Of a stretch of DNA of 64,000 nucleotides, positions 35,551-47,842 are shown piece after piece. Position 1 is the first letter of the stretch. Each line of letters starts with the position of its first letter. Position numbers and translations under genes: made by a program. The notes under the pieces were generated by a model. The model had not been told where the DNA came from. It did not search any database and worked only from the letters and a program-made list of their open reading frames with translations. This DNA comes from Thysanoteuthis rhombus (taxonomy: Eukaryota > Mollusca > Cephalopoda > Oegopsida > Thysanoteuthidae): positions 51,040,781 to 51,104,780 of the forward strand of contig OY735202.1 of the NCBI GenBank assembly GCA_963457665.1. The letters are read 5' to 3'.

Positions 35551-36019
35551 AGTTTGTTTTCAAAATTGATTTAATACCACTCTTTCTTTACACTGATAGA
35601 ATAAAAAAGGAGGCTAATGAAGAGTTGGGATGGGGGTAATGTAAAAAAAGGGGGGTTAGGCTTATGCAAAGTGGGGAGGCTATTTAAAAAAGGGTTGATA
35701 TCAAAAAAAAACCATAGGGAAACTAAAGTTGGATGTTAGGGTGGTGGGAAGTACAGTAGATTAGGGGTTAACGGTTTGCTGCAAATCAAATGTTGAATAC
35801 TATTTTTGTTTCTCACTTTTTTGTGAGGTGCGCTTTCAAAAAGTAGAAGACAGATATTTGACCTGTCCTATGGCAGAGATATTCCTCACCAGTGCCAGAG
35901 GTTGGTTCCTGAGCCGAGATAAAAAGCTAGAATTTTCAGTACTGACTTTTTTTTGAAAGACAGGCTCTTCCCAATTGAAATACAAGTGTAACGCACTCTT
36001 TCTATCTCCTATTTCTGAC

Positions 36020-36240
36020 CCCTATTTTTAATTTTGAAAAACATATCTCTTCAGACATAACTAAAGCTCTATCCAAAATTGGTTGGCTTAACAAAAATGA
36101 CTCACCAAGAGATCCATATGTTATGCTGAAAATTTATAAAGCAATGAAACAATCACTTTTGGAGTATTGTCTGCAGGCCTAGTCCCCAAGCGCTAGACAT
36201 ACCAAGCTAAATCTAAGTAAATGTCTCTCTATTAGTACTT
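36020..36240 (+). pseudogene. CR1/L2-like LINE fragment, RT C-terminal region
   Basis: The plus strand reads EKHISSDITKALSKIGWL, then YVMLKIYKAMKQSLLEYCLQA, then a stop. This is the region after the RT palm in CR1/Jockey-group elements (the 'A...L..Y.A...P.LEY...W' block). It is the same family as 41595-42330, to which it is clearly similar at the amino-acid level. Only about 65 codons remain. Confidence 0.78.
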
Positions 36241-37019
36241 TGTTGGGTAACTTTTAGTAAACTAATATCATTCTTTTATATCCTTGAAAATTGAGCTAGT
36301 GATTAAAAGACCTAGGTCATTTATTTGGAAGATTGTAATGTTGTTTCAGTTACACCAAGAAAATAGAACTAATATCAAGATTTATGAATGATAGTTTGAA
36401 AAAAGTGTTTATTATCAAAAAGCTAAAATGAATTGTTTAAAAACTTAAATCAATGACAGAAAGATTCAGATCTGTTATCAATAGAATTGAATTAGTCTAA
36501 TAAATTAATGGGAAATTCTAATCAATTATTAAAAATTTTTAGAAAATAATTAACCTGGACCAGAACCAGTTATTTGGAAGCTTGAATCACTTGTGGAAAA
36601 CTGAAATGGACATAGTTTCTGTCAATTCTACTAAAGTCTGGGCTAATAAATAATTTGAAACAGTAATCAAGAAATATGAAAGATTTATCTAGGAGCTTGG
36701 TGAAATATCTGGATAAAATACTTCTTGAATAATGAAATTTGTTCAATAATTGTGAAATTGAATTCAAATTCCAAATCAATTTTTAAAATCTGAAATGACT
36801 ATCAAAAAGTAAGAATCAATATGCAAGAAATTAAGAAATGGAAATCCTAGGATCTTTTGCTTTCAATCAATTACAAAAATTCTTAGGAGCCTGGAACACT
36901 TATTTAAATGGACAAATTGATTATGAGATTTTTTTGTTAATCATTATCATGTTTTTGCTGGTCACACATTTTTTCAAAATTTCAAGACTCTACAATTTTT
37001 CCCTCAAACAGTTGAATAG

Positions 37020-37420
37020 TAGGTCTGGTTAGTCACTGAATAGAAACTGTCACATGACCAATGTCTTTTGGGCCATGTTTGGGATGATCAATTAAAAAAT
37101 TGGGAAAAAAGGTGATCAACGAATAATTTCATTCGAGTTGTGATCAATAAAAAACAAATAAGTGTGAATGCTGCTCAACATAAACTAAGGGACCAATTTA
37201 GCATAAAATTACATACTCACACTATATAAAGGGTGGAAATCTAAAAAAGAAACAAAACCTTTTTTCTGGACATAATAAGAAATGAACGTTCAGAATTTCA
37301 GCCGTCTAGCTCCATCGGTGTGACCTATATGTGTGATATATGCATAGCCAGTCAGCCAGCCAGACCATCTTAAAAACTAAAGAAACCTATGTTGACAATT
37401 TTTGTTGATAGTTTCTAATT
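37020..37420 (+). repeat. Family A dispersed repeat, full-length with small deletion
   Basis: It runs from 'aggtctggttagtcactgaa' to 'gttgatagtttctaat'. The segment between 'gaataatttc' and 'gtgatcaataaaa' is shortened. The tail contains 'catagccagtcagccagcca'. Confidence 0.9.
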
Positions 37421-37555
37421 AAATCAATGATCCTTTACAAGGCATAAACTGATTTAATCATACACTCAGGAAAGGGAAAGTTTATTCATGGATACATAAC
37501 AGTATAGTTGGACTATTTTTGTATTTAATATGACCTTCTATTGAAATCAGGAAAT

Positions 37556-37651
37556 TCTGGCTCCGCGACGCCCATGATAGAGAATTGTGGCAAATCCTGG
37601 GGAGGGTCTATGTCCAACGACAGACGTTAAAAGACTGATGATGATGATCTA
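37556..37651 (+). mobile_element. RTE 3' tail fragment
   Basis: 'ggctccgcgacgcccatgat' is followed by 'agagaattgtggcaaatcct', 'gtctatgtccaacgacagac' and 'actgatgatgatga'. This is the last ~95 bp of the same RTE family as 821-2290 (minus), 53945-54375 and 59897-60255 (plus), including the TGA-repeat end. Confidence 0.85.
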
Positions 37652-38180
37652 TTGAAAAATGAATTCTTCCATCATCCACTGAGTTTTTTTAACAATTGAA
37701 CTGTTTCCGTAAACATTCTAATTATCCTATTGTCACACAGCCGTGTTTTGATTCATGCTGGTCTTGCAAGCCTTTGCTAATAAGTTCATTCTTTTCTGGC
37801 TACTCCAAAAAAAAAAGATTTTGTTGACTTTGTCCAAAAATATCTGATTTCACTGAGAACAAAGTCCAATTTTAGTTTTGAAACATTGATAGAAATGATC
37901 ACCAGAATGAAAAATGTATATTTCAATAGAAAATCTTTCAAACTTCCTTGATTCAAAATGTGACCATGCCTTTATAATCAATTGTATTTGGTAATATTAG
38001 AAATTTGAACAGTCATTCTGATGAAAAATATAATATTTGATGTATGTGCATATTTAAAAAATCAAAATTCAACGAAAACTGTTTACAACCTGATATCCAA
38101 ATCCCAAATGATCATAAAAAATCCAGCTTTTACCAAATGCAATAGATATATTTCAATATTCTTATTTAATTTTACACAGC

Positions 38181-38441
38181 TGAGCACAAACCAAAGGACC
38201 AATTTAGCATAAAATTACATGGCAAATTGAACCCCTCCCACTAAAAATTTATTTGGGGGGATTGAAAAGATTTAAAAAAATTTTTTAAAAACAACCTTTC
38301 TTTTCTGGACATAATAATGAGAAAATGTTTGAATTTTCAGCCCCCTAGCTCTATTGATCCAGTCTGTACACGAGATACATACATAGATAGCCAGCCCAAT
38401 CAACTTGGAAACTGAAGAAACCTTGGTGACAATTTCTAATA
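38181..38441 (+). repeat. Family A dispersed repeat, second half only
   Basis: It starts at 'gagcacaaaccaaaggacca' and runs to the tail 'aatttctaat'. The first ~180 bp (head) are missing. Confidence 0.85.
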
Positions 38442-38860
38442 ACAACACAAAGTCTAACAAAAGGATAGCCAAAAAAAAAAAGTGTGAACTGAGTCGATGG
38501 AGGCTTTTAACAAATCAAACTGGTCAATTGAGAACTGAACATAACAGATGCTTTTCTTGTCTAACAAAAACAAAGACACAAATGATCTGCATCAATTATT
38601 GAAATTGATATTCAAAATTAAAAAAGATGGAGAGCTCCTCCCTCCATTCACATTTGCAAACAAGAGCATTGATATGAATGGTGGAATTCGAAACACAAAA
38701 ATAACAAAAACAATTCTTCGAAATTAATGCTGAATGGAAAGGAAAAACAAATGACTAATCACACGCAGAATAGGACAGGACTTTTTTTTTTTTTAATACT
38801 ACCTTCCATTTTGTTGGTAAGACAAAATGAAACCTAAGAAAAAACATTTTAAAAAATCAG

Positions 38861-39227
38861 GTCAGGTTAGTCACTCAATAGAAACCGTCATGTGGCCAAT
38901 GTCTTTTGGCAGCATGCTGTGTTGGAGGGATCAATTGAAAATCAGGAAGAAAGGGCAATCAATGAATAAGATATTTCTCTCACCGTTTGCTGAGCAGTGA
39001 TCACTAAGGGATCAATTTAGCAAGTGTTAAATAGCAAACTGAACCCCCACTAAAAACCTAAGGAGAATTTTCTAAAAACAAAAGAACACAATCTTTCTAG
39101 ACATTACAAGGTGTAATTGTTTGAATCTTCAGTTCTCTAACTTCATAGCTGTGTGATACATACATAGCCAGCCAAACCAACCTCAAGACCAGAGAAACCT
39201 GTGTTTACCATTTTGGTTGTATATCTT
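38861..39227 (+). repeat. Family A dispersed repeat, full-length
   Basis: The head 'gtcaggttagtcactcaata' is followed by 'gaaaccgtcatgtggccaat', 'gctgagcagtgatcactaag' and 'tacatacatagccagccaaa'. The tail is decayed ('ttttggttgtatatct'). Confidence 0.87.
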
Positions 39228-39234
39228 AGGTTAT

Positions 39235-40810
39235 GAGACAGATCATTTTTATTTAAGTGGAACATAATCTCACAGCATGAATATATTTTATCTTCTTGTG
39301 TGATGGAATCCCAATTTTACTAAGTATGGGATGTGTGAATCTCCTTTCATTTTATGCAACAATAATGCTCCTGATTTTAGAAGCCAGTGTAAACCCTGAA
39401 CTTGGATATATTGGATCACTTAAGAGGAGGTAAAGATCAGGCTGTCTGTCATGAGAGATTGTCTACTGACTGGATGGCCATCTAACTACAATTGAAGAAA
39501 TGTGCACACTGCAATTACAACAACTGGCTATTATATGAAGTTGACATTCACTAAATTTATTAGTTAGCACACAAGACAGAGCAGTCTAGAGTTTTGAGTT
39601 TTGGGGATCAGCGGTTCTCAAGAAATCTAATCAAAATAAATAAAGAAGAACAGATTGTAGATCTTTTATCTAAAATTTTAGATATTAAATATCTTAGTTG
39701 GCAATGGATCTAAATTTATATATGAAATATCTAAATTGGCAACACCAAAGAGAAGTAACTGAAATACATTGAAGCTGTAGTTTATAAGAACAGAAAATTA
39801 TTTTACATGACAATTATAGTAGGCTGCTCCTCACACCATAAAGTCCTGCCCTTTTGGAAGGTGCACTGTCCTAGTTCAAGTAAATCAACATTGCAAGTCA
39901 TTTTAGTCAAGGAAAAGAAGTTGTATGTACATGTTGACTATTTATAGATTAGTGGTTACATTATTGATACCAGTAAACAAAGTTTTCAAAAAATTCTCTT
40001 CTGATTCAAAATTTCTTGCATTGAGCTAAAATACGGCTTATAAAGCTTATTGTTTTTTGTAAAGTAGTCAGTTAGCTATTCATGTTTGTTTTCTCTAGCT
40101 TTTGAAGGGATTACCAATTTATTTGCAAAACTTTCTATAATATGGTACCAGGATCTATTGTCAGATTGTCCAGGGTTAAACGGAAAAAATAAAGAGCAAG
40201 CCTACGGGGGTGTATGTTTCTCACTGTGGACTTGCTATTTATTTTCCTATTGTGCAGTTGAATTGTTGCCATAGGATTATGGTTTGATTAAAACTTGATG
40301 AAAAGCAACTGAAATTTAGGATGGAGGTAAAAGCTAGTCAAAATTGATAAAAAATAAGAATCAACTGTATTTTATTTCATTAGTTTTCCTCCAAAATACA
40401 GACACTAATACATCATCAGTCTCCGTCCTTGGACATACCCTGCCCTTGTCAGCATATAACAGTGATAATTCTAAGATAATGGTTACATTTATTAAAGCAA
40501 GTAGTCGACCAAGTGGTGAAAACCACACGCGATCAAATATATTACCTTACCCAACCTTTGTATGTATACATTATCCAACAGCGAAATATGTAAGTTTGTC
40601 AAACACTATTTTACTTAGCAATTCGGACGACTACTGAACTAAATGATTACTTGTAGTTTCCAACTTTTTAGCTAAACTACTGATATTAATTTCTTGGGAG
40701 CACCTTTTTTTAAAAAGTTATTTTTACATTATTTTTCAGATTTAGATCTGCCCCTTTGAATGAGAAATTATTAGTTGAGTCATCAAAACTTACTCACTCA
40801 TTGACTAATA
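39235..40810. other. Intronic stretch, nothing recognised
   Basis: Several ORFs of 60-97 codons occur without recognisable motifs or splice sites. One short duplication of 'aatatctaaa(t)tggcaa' lies near 39680-39745. There is no RNA gene. Confidence 0.4.
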
Positions 40811-40819
40811 AATAACACA

Positions 40820-41190
40820 CCATCACAGTCAATGATTGAACAATTATTAGTGTCCAAATTTGAAAAGTTCCATCAAAGAATAAATATAGTCAGATTAATT
40901 TCTATTTATTACATGACTGGCATTTACTCCAGAAAAACATCTAAAATAGAGTAAGAAATATCTAGATTCTGGAGGATCTAGGTTTTATTATTAAAATCAT
41001 TGAAGTTCCTGAACGGCCAAAAAAGTTTTTTTCCAACAATGAAAAAAAATGTTTTAGAAGGGGTCTAGTCGAGTGCTGATGCTAATTTTCAAGTCTATAG
41101 AAATGGTTATGCCAGGGTCGCCAGAATACGCAAACACACACACAGACATATAGAAAGGGATCGAACCTTTTGCCTGCTATGGTGGATAAA
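40820..41190 (+). repeat. Dispersed repeat family B, copy 2
   Basis: It is the partner of 18885-19350. Shared words include 'gaataaatatagtcagatta', 'aacatctaaaatagagtaag', 'aaggggtctagtcgagtgct', 'aattttcaagtctatagaaa' and 'atgccagggtcgccag'. It ends near 'tatggtggataa'. It is non-coding. Confidence 0.75.
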
Positions 41191-41594
41191 GTTTAGTGAG
41201 GCTCTGCTGTTTCTAGCCAAGTGCTAATGTCTCATCTATCTTGATGACTTTCTCCATTTTTTATTACTTTCGACTGATAATGTGGAAGGTGCAGAAGTCC
41301 TACTTGTTAATTGCATAGAGAACAGACTGGGCAAACCAAGTTCTAACCCCAACTGGTACAGTTTGCATTGACTTTGCACTAATGCCCTTGGGAAAGTCAT
41401 GAATCAAATTCTCCCCCTCCCCCATTATGGGTAAACAGCAGGGAAGTTGGAGCCATTTAGCCCTGTGAGGCAGTTTATCTTGGGCATCAGGCTGGCACCA
41501 AGCCCTACAAAACCTCACAATTGCTACAAGCAATGATTGGTTTTCCATAAATGGAGTGTTCTGTGACACCGAAAACAACTTGACTTTTTTACTG

Positions 41595-42330
41595 ATTAGG
41601 TATTGAAAATGTTATATCTGCAGGAGTCTACGAGGAAGTTAAAATTTTATGTCGATAAATGTAAAGTACAGGAAATAAGGATTACAAATACACATTGGAA
41701 AATCAAACATTACAAAAAGTATCAGAAAATAGAGAGGCCTAGGTGTAGAATTTGATGAACAATTTTAATTTGGAAGAACATATCTCTTCAGCCATAGCCA
41801 AAGCTCTTTCCAGAATTGGCTGGCTTAGTGGAAATATTTCAGCAAGAGTTCCATATGTTATGCTAAAATATTATAAAGCAATAATACAACCACATTTGGA
41901 GTATTGTGTACAGGCTTGGGCCCCAAGCACGAGCCATGGTAATTAAAATTCAATTTCAATATTGGAGACAGTACAGAGAGAATTTATGGGAAAGATAAAT
42001 GACATGAAACATTCAAGTCATAAGGATAGACTTGAAAAGTTAGGCATGACTACATTGTTTGAGGAGGGCAAGAGGAGATTTCATAGAAACTTTCAAGATG
42101 ATAAATGACTTCACAAATTATGGAATTCTAATGTTTAGTAAGTCAGATAGGATGAGAAATTTATTAGCTAGGTCTATTACAAAAATACAGTTGCAAAGAC
42201 AAATTCATTTTTCTCCAAAAGAACTTTGAAATACTGGAATAGTTTACCATCTCAAGTAAGAAATAGTACAAGTACAAATAATTTTAGGAATAAATTGATA
42301 GAGTAAATTGGGGAGTTATCAGCTGAAATA
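41595..42330 (+). pseudogene. CR1/L2-like LINE, RT C-terminal half
   Basis: Broken frames read LKFYVDKCKVQEIRI (41640-41690, after the palm), then FDEQF/LEEHISSAIAKALSRIGW and PYVMLKYYKAIIQPHLEY (41750-41920), then VQAWAPS, QREFMGKINDMKHSSH (about 41975-42020), RLEKLGMTTLFE and RRFHRNFQ. This follows the standard order of CR1-group RT C-termini (LYKA..RPHLEY, VQRRATK, R...L.L..L..RR). It ends near 42310 in an FRNKLD-like motif. No endonuclease or RT palm is present upstream, so the copy is strongly 5' truncated, as is usual for LINEs. Confidence 0.82.
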
Positions 42331-42339
42331 TGTAGAAGA

Positions 42340-44150
42340 ATTTAGGGAAAATAAACAAATAAAATGTGCCTGATGAATTGTTCTCTGTGCTGTTGTACCT
42401 GTAATTTTTTTTATTAATTTTCCTACATTTTCATAACTTGAACAATGTATATTTTGATGTTGGAAACATATTTCTAATATAAATTGTTTACAGAAGTCTC
42501 CGTAGTGGCATTTTATTTAATAAACAAATGAATTATTGAATAATAAATATATGCATTCTCCAAGCTGAACACAATTGTTGCAAGAAAATATCTATATACT
42601 TATATCAAACTTTGGAACTTGAAGCAAGTTTTCAAATTATCATATTGTAATAACAGAAGAAACTTTCAAATCAAAGATATAATAAATACTTATATCTACA
42701 ACCAAAAGAAAATTATGCACAGATTTCTAAGCTCTTTATACCAGGAAACAGTAAATATTGCAGAGTGACAAGCCATTTTTGAGCAGGGACTGCAAACAAT
42801 TGTCAGGCTTGAGTGCACCAGAATTAAAGAAACGTAATTTTCTGCATCAATCCATTTTGCACAGCTATTTGGATGAGCCTACCACCAGCTTGATCAATAA
42901 CTCTCCATTTGAAAACTGACTGAACCCTGCCAGCCTCAGAAAGTCATCAATGAGATTCAGGACAAACATTTCAGTCAGTCTACACAATTACATCCAGACA
43001 TTCACTGAACCACATATGTTTAAAGGTTGAGCATTGGATCAGATATGAGTGGTGTGTCAGATGTCATGTGATGCATGAATACTTTTCATTCTCTGCAACA
43101 TTCTGTCCATATTCCAGTCTGTAATTACTTGGAAGCCAAGAAGAACGCTTCACCTCTTTGCCTCTGGTCTCCATTTGACCCATGACAGATTTCAGCTTAA
43201 ATCAAAGAACAGTTTCAAGATGGATTCACTATATATAAGGATTCATTTAATGTAGAAAGACTTGCTAAAACTATATTTTCATGAATAAAAATTACATTAA
43301 AATCAAGCATAGAAATTACTAGCAAGAACATGAAACACTTATTCTTCATTGTAAAAAATTAATATCAACTCAGATCATACATTTTAACTATTCGACTATA
43401 AGAACAAATTGACTGAGTGTTGAACTTGAATTCTGACTGTTTCATTGTTTATAAAAGCTACCATAAGAATCATCATTGTAAGTCAACTATCTTGAGAATT
43501 ACGTATCATAAAATATGAATAAATGGTCAATTTTGAGTGTTTTGAATGAAAATCAAATGATCTTTTATTTTTATTTTTAGGTATCATACATAAATCATTG
43601 AAAAAAAGTCAGACAAAGAAACAACTTCTACAACATTAGTTTTAGAAAATTGATATCAAACCTAGCCCCAATTTAAACGTTTTGGCAAAAAAATTTGACT
43701 GATTCTGTTGGTAACTTCGACTACAGTATCACTCATAAATAAGTATACACCTACCCAGGGCCGTGCAGAGGGGGGTTGGCAGTGAAGTCATTTATCCCAG
43801 ACCTACTCCAGACACCTTTATATTTTTTTGAATGGTAAACACAAGGGGGATGAGGAATTGGTAGATATATACATGAATTTCGATTCATGGATTCTTTTGT
43901 CTAAAAATGAATCACTGTCATTGCTGCAACATTTTTGTTACAATAATCCCATAGTGTGTCTTACCTTATTGAGACCCACCTACCCAACTTGACGGGACTG
44001 TAATCAAAGAGGTTGAATTGTCAATTTCAAACTTTGAAAAAAAAAGGTAATTTTTTTAAATGAAAAATTAAACCCTATACTTACACAAACTCTGTCTTTC
44101 ATTTTCTCATTCTCTTTATCACTTTCTCTCCCTATCTTATTCCTAATAAG
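42340..44150. other. Intronic stretch, nothing firmly recognised
   Basis: It is AT-rich. 'cagggccgtgcagagggggg' near 43756 resembles the first bases of some DNA transposons, but no partner end was found. No genes are present. Confidence 0.4.
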
Positions 44151-44154
44151 CTTA

Positions 44155-44155
<1 letters not shown>

Positions 44156-44195
<40 letters not shown>

Positions 44196-44238
44196 ACAAC
44201 AACAACAACAGCAGCAGCAACAGCAGCAGCAGCAGCAG
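44156..44238 (+). repeat. Compound (ATC)n(AAC)n(AGC)n trinucleotide array
   Basis: About 12 ATC units pass into about 6 AAC units, then AGC units with one AAC interruption. The step-wise conversion by single substitutions is clearly visible. Confidence 0.95.
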
Positions 44239-44317
44239 AAAATCTTACAAGCATTATTATATTTTTGTAATGAAGTTTGTAGAAATTTGAAAAAGGCAAG
44301 AATACTTAATGTTGAAA

Positions 44318-44357
44318 ATTTTGGTGACAGTTTTGGTTGAAGGTCTCTAATAATTGA
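44318..44357 (+). repeat. Family A tail fragment
   Basis: 'ttggtgacagttttggttga' plus 'aggtctctaataatt' is the last ~40 bp of family A, with nothing of the element before it. Confidence 0.65.
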
Positions 44358-44724
44358 TTTAAAATCAAGAGTGCCAAATATTGCTCATAAGAATTAACGG
44401 ATCTAATCTAATGAAAATATACATGGCTATGACTGCAAGAATTAATTATAGTTATTTTATTCTATTCTAAAAGGACACATTAAATGCAACCTTTTCAAAT
44501 GTTTTTTTTTTCATAAGTGGAACGTGAAAATATTCCAGTGAATTTTTCAAACTTGATTTAATTACTTGTAAAATATACACAAATTAGGGGTGTTAAATAT
44601 TTTTAGCACAAATGATGAAAATGATGGAAGCAGAAAAATCCAAACATCTCACGATTTCAGGTGTTTTATTCTTAAAGAATTTAGCTATATAATGTTAATC
44701 TAGACTGTAGTGAATTAGAAAAGA

Positions 44725-44940
44725 GACTTTCTTTCTCTATCTTCATTTCCTTACTTTTCTCTTTCTTTCTTTCTCTCTATATTTACTTCCTTCCTTCTTT
44801 CTTTCGATTTAATGTAAGCAGCCAATCATGTCTGATGTATTATCCATTCCTCTTGTCTTCTCTCTCTCTTTTTTTTTTTTTAACAATATTTTCTTTCTGT
44901 CTTTCTTTGCCTCTTTCTCATTTTCCTGCTCTTATATTGA
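44725..44940 (+). repeat. Pyrimidine-rich (CTTT)n-type tract
   Basis: It is C/T-rich low-complexity sequence with TTTC, TTCC and CTCT runs. Confidence 0.8.
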
Positions 44941-45948
44941 ACAATCTAATGCGTGATACACGAACGATACAAGTATGGAATAGAGCCAAAGGCAGTTACA
45001 TGCTGTGATATAGACTGGAAAAATTCTAATTATTTTTTGCATTCATTTTCTTGAACTTTTAGTTTTCTTTACATAATTCTAAGATGTTCAAAACACATGA
45101 ATAAAATAAAAACCTGGGAAATGAGTTGATTTATGCTCTTTGCTCATGATTAAAAATGAATTAAAAATATACAAAAAGGAGAATGAGATGAAAATAATCA
45201 AAAACTTGAAGAAATTCAGTCATGGGTGAATGAGATTTTGTAATAAAGAGAGAATGACCCTGAAATAGTTTTAGAAACATTGTTGTAATCAACAAGCACC
45301 GATTCCCCTTCGGTAGAAATATTGATACCCCAGGCTAGGAGCTGTGGATAAATTCTTTATTATTAGCTACTAGCTAGTAATGTATGTTGTTGCTCTTTTG
45401 TTTTTTGATGGTTTGTTTTTTTATCAGAGGATAGAAATACTATGAATTTTTTATTTCAACTAAAAAAATTAATCAAGCAAAAGGGTGTGAAATTGATGAA
45501 AAATGTGGAACAGAAAAAATTGATGAAAAGCTCTTTGTTGATGAGAACAAATCACATTATTGATTGTTAACAAATCATCTTTGGTCTTTTCTACAAGTCC
45601 ATTGGTAGTTTGTATGTTTGGAGCTCACAAAATGCTACAGGGCAAACTTATTGGTCAATTTATATAAGTGCAGTCTTTAAAGTTGAGATAATTTCCTTCT
45701 ACTTCTCCATCTTTCTTTCCCTTTCTTCTTTCCATTTGATTTGCTTCTTGTTGTCAACTTTAGATCCCTAATCAATAAATGTGTCCGAAGATTGGCTCTG
45801 CAGAATGTATTCTATTAGTCAATTGGTGTAGTGAACATTTCTGTTCTAATGTGCTGCTGAAGTGTCTATGTGAACATTTCTCCTAACAGGAAAGAGTTTA
45901 TCTAAGTTCATAAAACACACCAATGCATACGTGTGCATTTATATGCAC

Positions 45949-46028
45949 ATATATATATATATATATATATGCATATATATAGCTACATATTTAAACATAC
46001 ATATACGCACACAAGTATATATACATAC

Positions 46029-46093
<65 letters not shown>

Positions 46094-46102
46094 TATATAT
46101 AT

Positions 46103-46149
<47 letters not shown>
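45949..46149 (+). repeat. (TA)n array with ACATAC/AGATAT variants
   Basis: It is about 200 bp of TA repeats broken by short 'catatacgcacacaag' and 'tagatata' interruptions. ORFs on both strands here are artefacts. Confidence 0.96.
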
Positions 46150-46151
<2 letters not shown>

Positions 46152-46529
46152 AAATTTGATTTTGTCAAAGTTAAAGCAAGCACTTTACATAATTGAGAAA
46201 CACAGAAGGTATACCTGTTATTTGTATATGTTATCTAAAGTAGTACAAAATCCTTTTTGCTTGACATAAAAATTATTATATTTATTCATTCATTCATTTT
46301 TCATATGAAAGTTTGGAATTTACTCACTACAATGAGTGTTTAGTCAAGCATGACTTTGTTGTTTTTGCTATAACTAAAGCATTGCAAAATATAAAACTTA
46401 AAGTAATAGGAATCAAATAAAGGTATAAGAACATTTTTCAAACGAAATATCATCTTTTATGAAGATTGTGAATTCCAAGTGTTTTTTTTACATAAATTAT
46501 AAATAAACTGATGAAAGATAAGGCATTTT

Positions 46530-46993
46530 TAGAAACTGTCACCTTGGGTTTCTTCATTTTTTTTTAGCTGAGCTGAACTGAGCTGGTCTGGCCTGGCTAG
46601 CTATGTATGTATGTATGTATGTATGTATGTATGTATGTATGTATGTATGTATGTATGTGTCATGTGTACAGGGCACACCAATGGAGCTAGAGGACTGAAG
46701 ATTTGAACATTTACTCTTTATTATATCAAGAAAAAACAATTTTTTTGTTTTTTCAAAATTTCTATCCTTTAGGTTTATAGTGGGGGGGGGTGAATTTACA
46801 ATGTAAGTTTATGCTAATTTTATTTTGAAAATTCAGTCTTTTCTAGTGATCACTGCCCAACAAAAGCCAACGGGAGTAACTCGTTCATTTATCACCCTTT
46901 TCTCCAATGTTTTAATTGACCACCATCAACACAACATGCTACCAAAACACATAATTCACATGACGGTTTCTAGCTTGTGACTAACCAGACTTG
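46530..46993 (-). repeat. Family A dispersed repeat, full-length, reverse, with (ATGT)n expansion
   Basis: The inverted tail 'tagaaactgtcaccttgggt' is followed by 'ctggcctggctagctatgta'. About 14 ATGT units (46602-46657) follow, where other copies have only two or three. The middle and the head ('ttctagcttgtgactaacca') are intact. Confidence 0.9.
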
Positions 46994-46999
46994 TTTATT

Positions 47000-47790
47000 T
47001 GTAAGTTTATGTTATTGAAAGCTTATCAGTGGTAGATATTCTTGGGTACTACAGACTTTTATGGAAAAAAATATGCAGGGGAGCAAAGGGTGAGAGAGAT
47101 CTGCAAAAGGTTTATATGCCTGTCAGCTCTATTTAGCAATTGTTTGTTTCTAAGAATGACTTTAATCTTCTCCAAGGAGTAATTTGTATAATTAGATATT
47201 TGCAAAGAAGATCAGTGCTAGACCAGCCTATATCTGTCTTCCTGTGTTTTGACATCCCAAGACAGTTATAATTACAGAATGAAATGTTTGTAGTTGCTTA
47301 CCAGGATTTGAAAATGTTGTATTGGTTTCTAACCAGAATTTGAAAACATTGTACAATTTCAATTTTCTGGAATCCTATCCATTAAATTGCTCTCCATTAT
47401 TTAAAGAACCATTATCTCTATTTCATACACTATGAAAGACCTCATCAGAAGTTAATAACATACTATCTATTTGTGTAGACTTATGCTACTGTATAACAGG
47501 GTGACAGAGAGGTACAAAAGATTTGGACATATTCTCAAACAGCTAAGAGTACATCAACATGGTATCTTTGAGAAAAAAAGCAATGTCCTTATCAGACAAG
47601 CCTCAAAACTACCAGAGACAATAAGGATTTATGTCAATGCAAATGAAAGAATAAACAAATGATTATGTGGTATTAACTCAGCTGAAGAGATAAGTGTGTT
47701 GTTTGTTATTAAAAAGGACACTGTATGTATGACCATCTCATTTCTTAAGTTATGTATGTATGTATTCATTTGACAGTTGCTATACAGGCT
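47000..47790. other. Intronic stretch, nothing recognised
   Basis: There are short ORFs without motifs. Near 47280-47350 'gaaaatgttgtattggtttc' and similar words are locally repeated. No gene is present. Confidence 0.4.
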
Positions 47791-47796
47791 CAAGTA

Positions 47797-47838
47797 ATAT
47801 ATATGTATGTATGTATGTATGTATATATGTATGTATGT
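47797..47838 (+). repeat. (ATGT)n microsatellite
   Basis: It is a run of ATGT/TATA units immediately upstream of the 5S-derived insertion. Confidence 0.9.
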
Positions 47839-47842
47839 GGGG

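Noticed and set aside
41300..41578. Minus-strand 92-codon ORF with a few Cys and Trp
   Set aside because: No recognised motif. It lies between a family B copy and a CR1 fragment and is probably repeat-derived.
43745..43830. Transposon start at 'cagggccgtgcagagggggg'
   Set aside because: The start is suggestive, but no matching inverted end or second copy was found.
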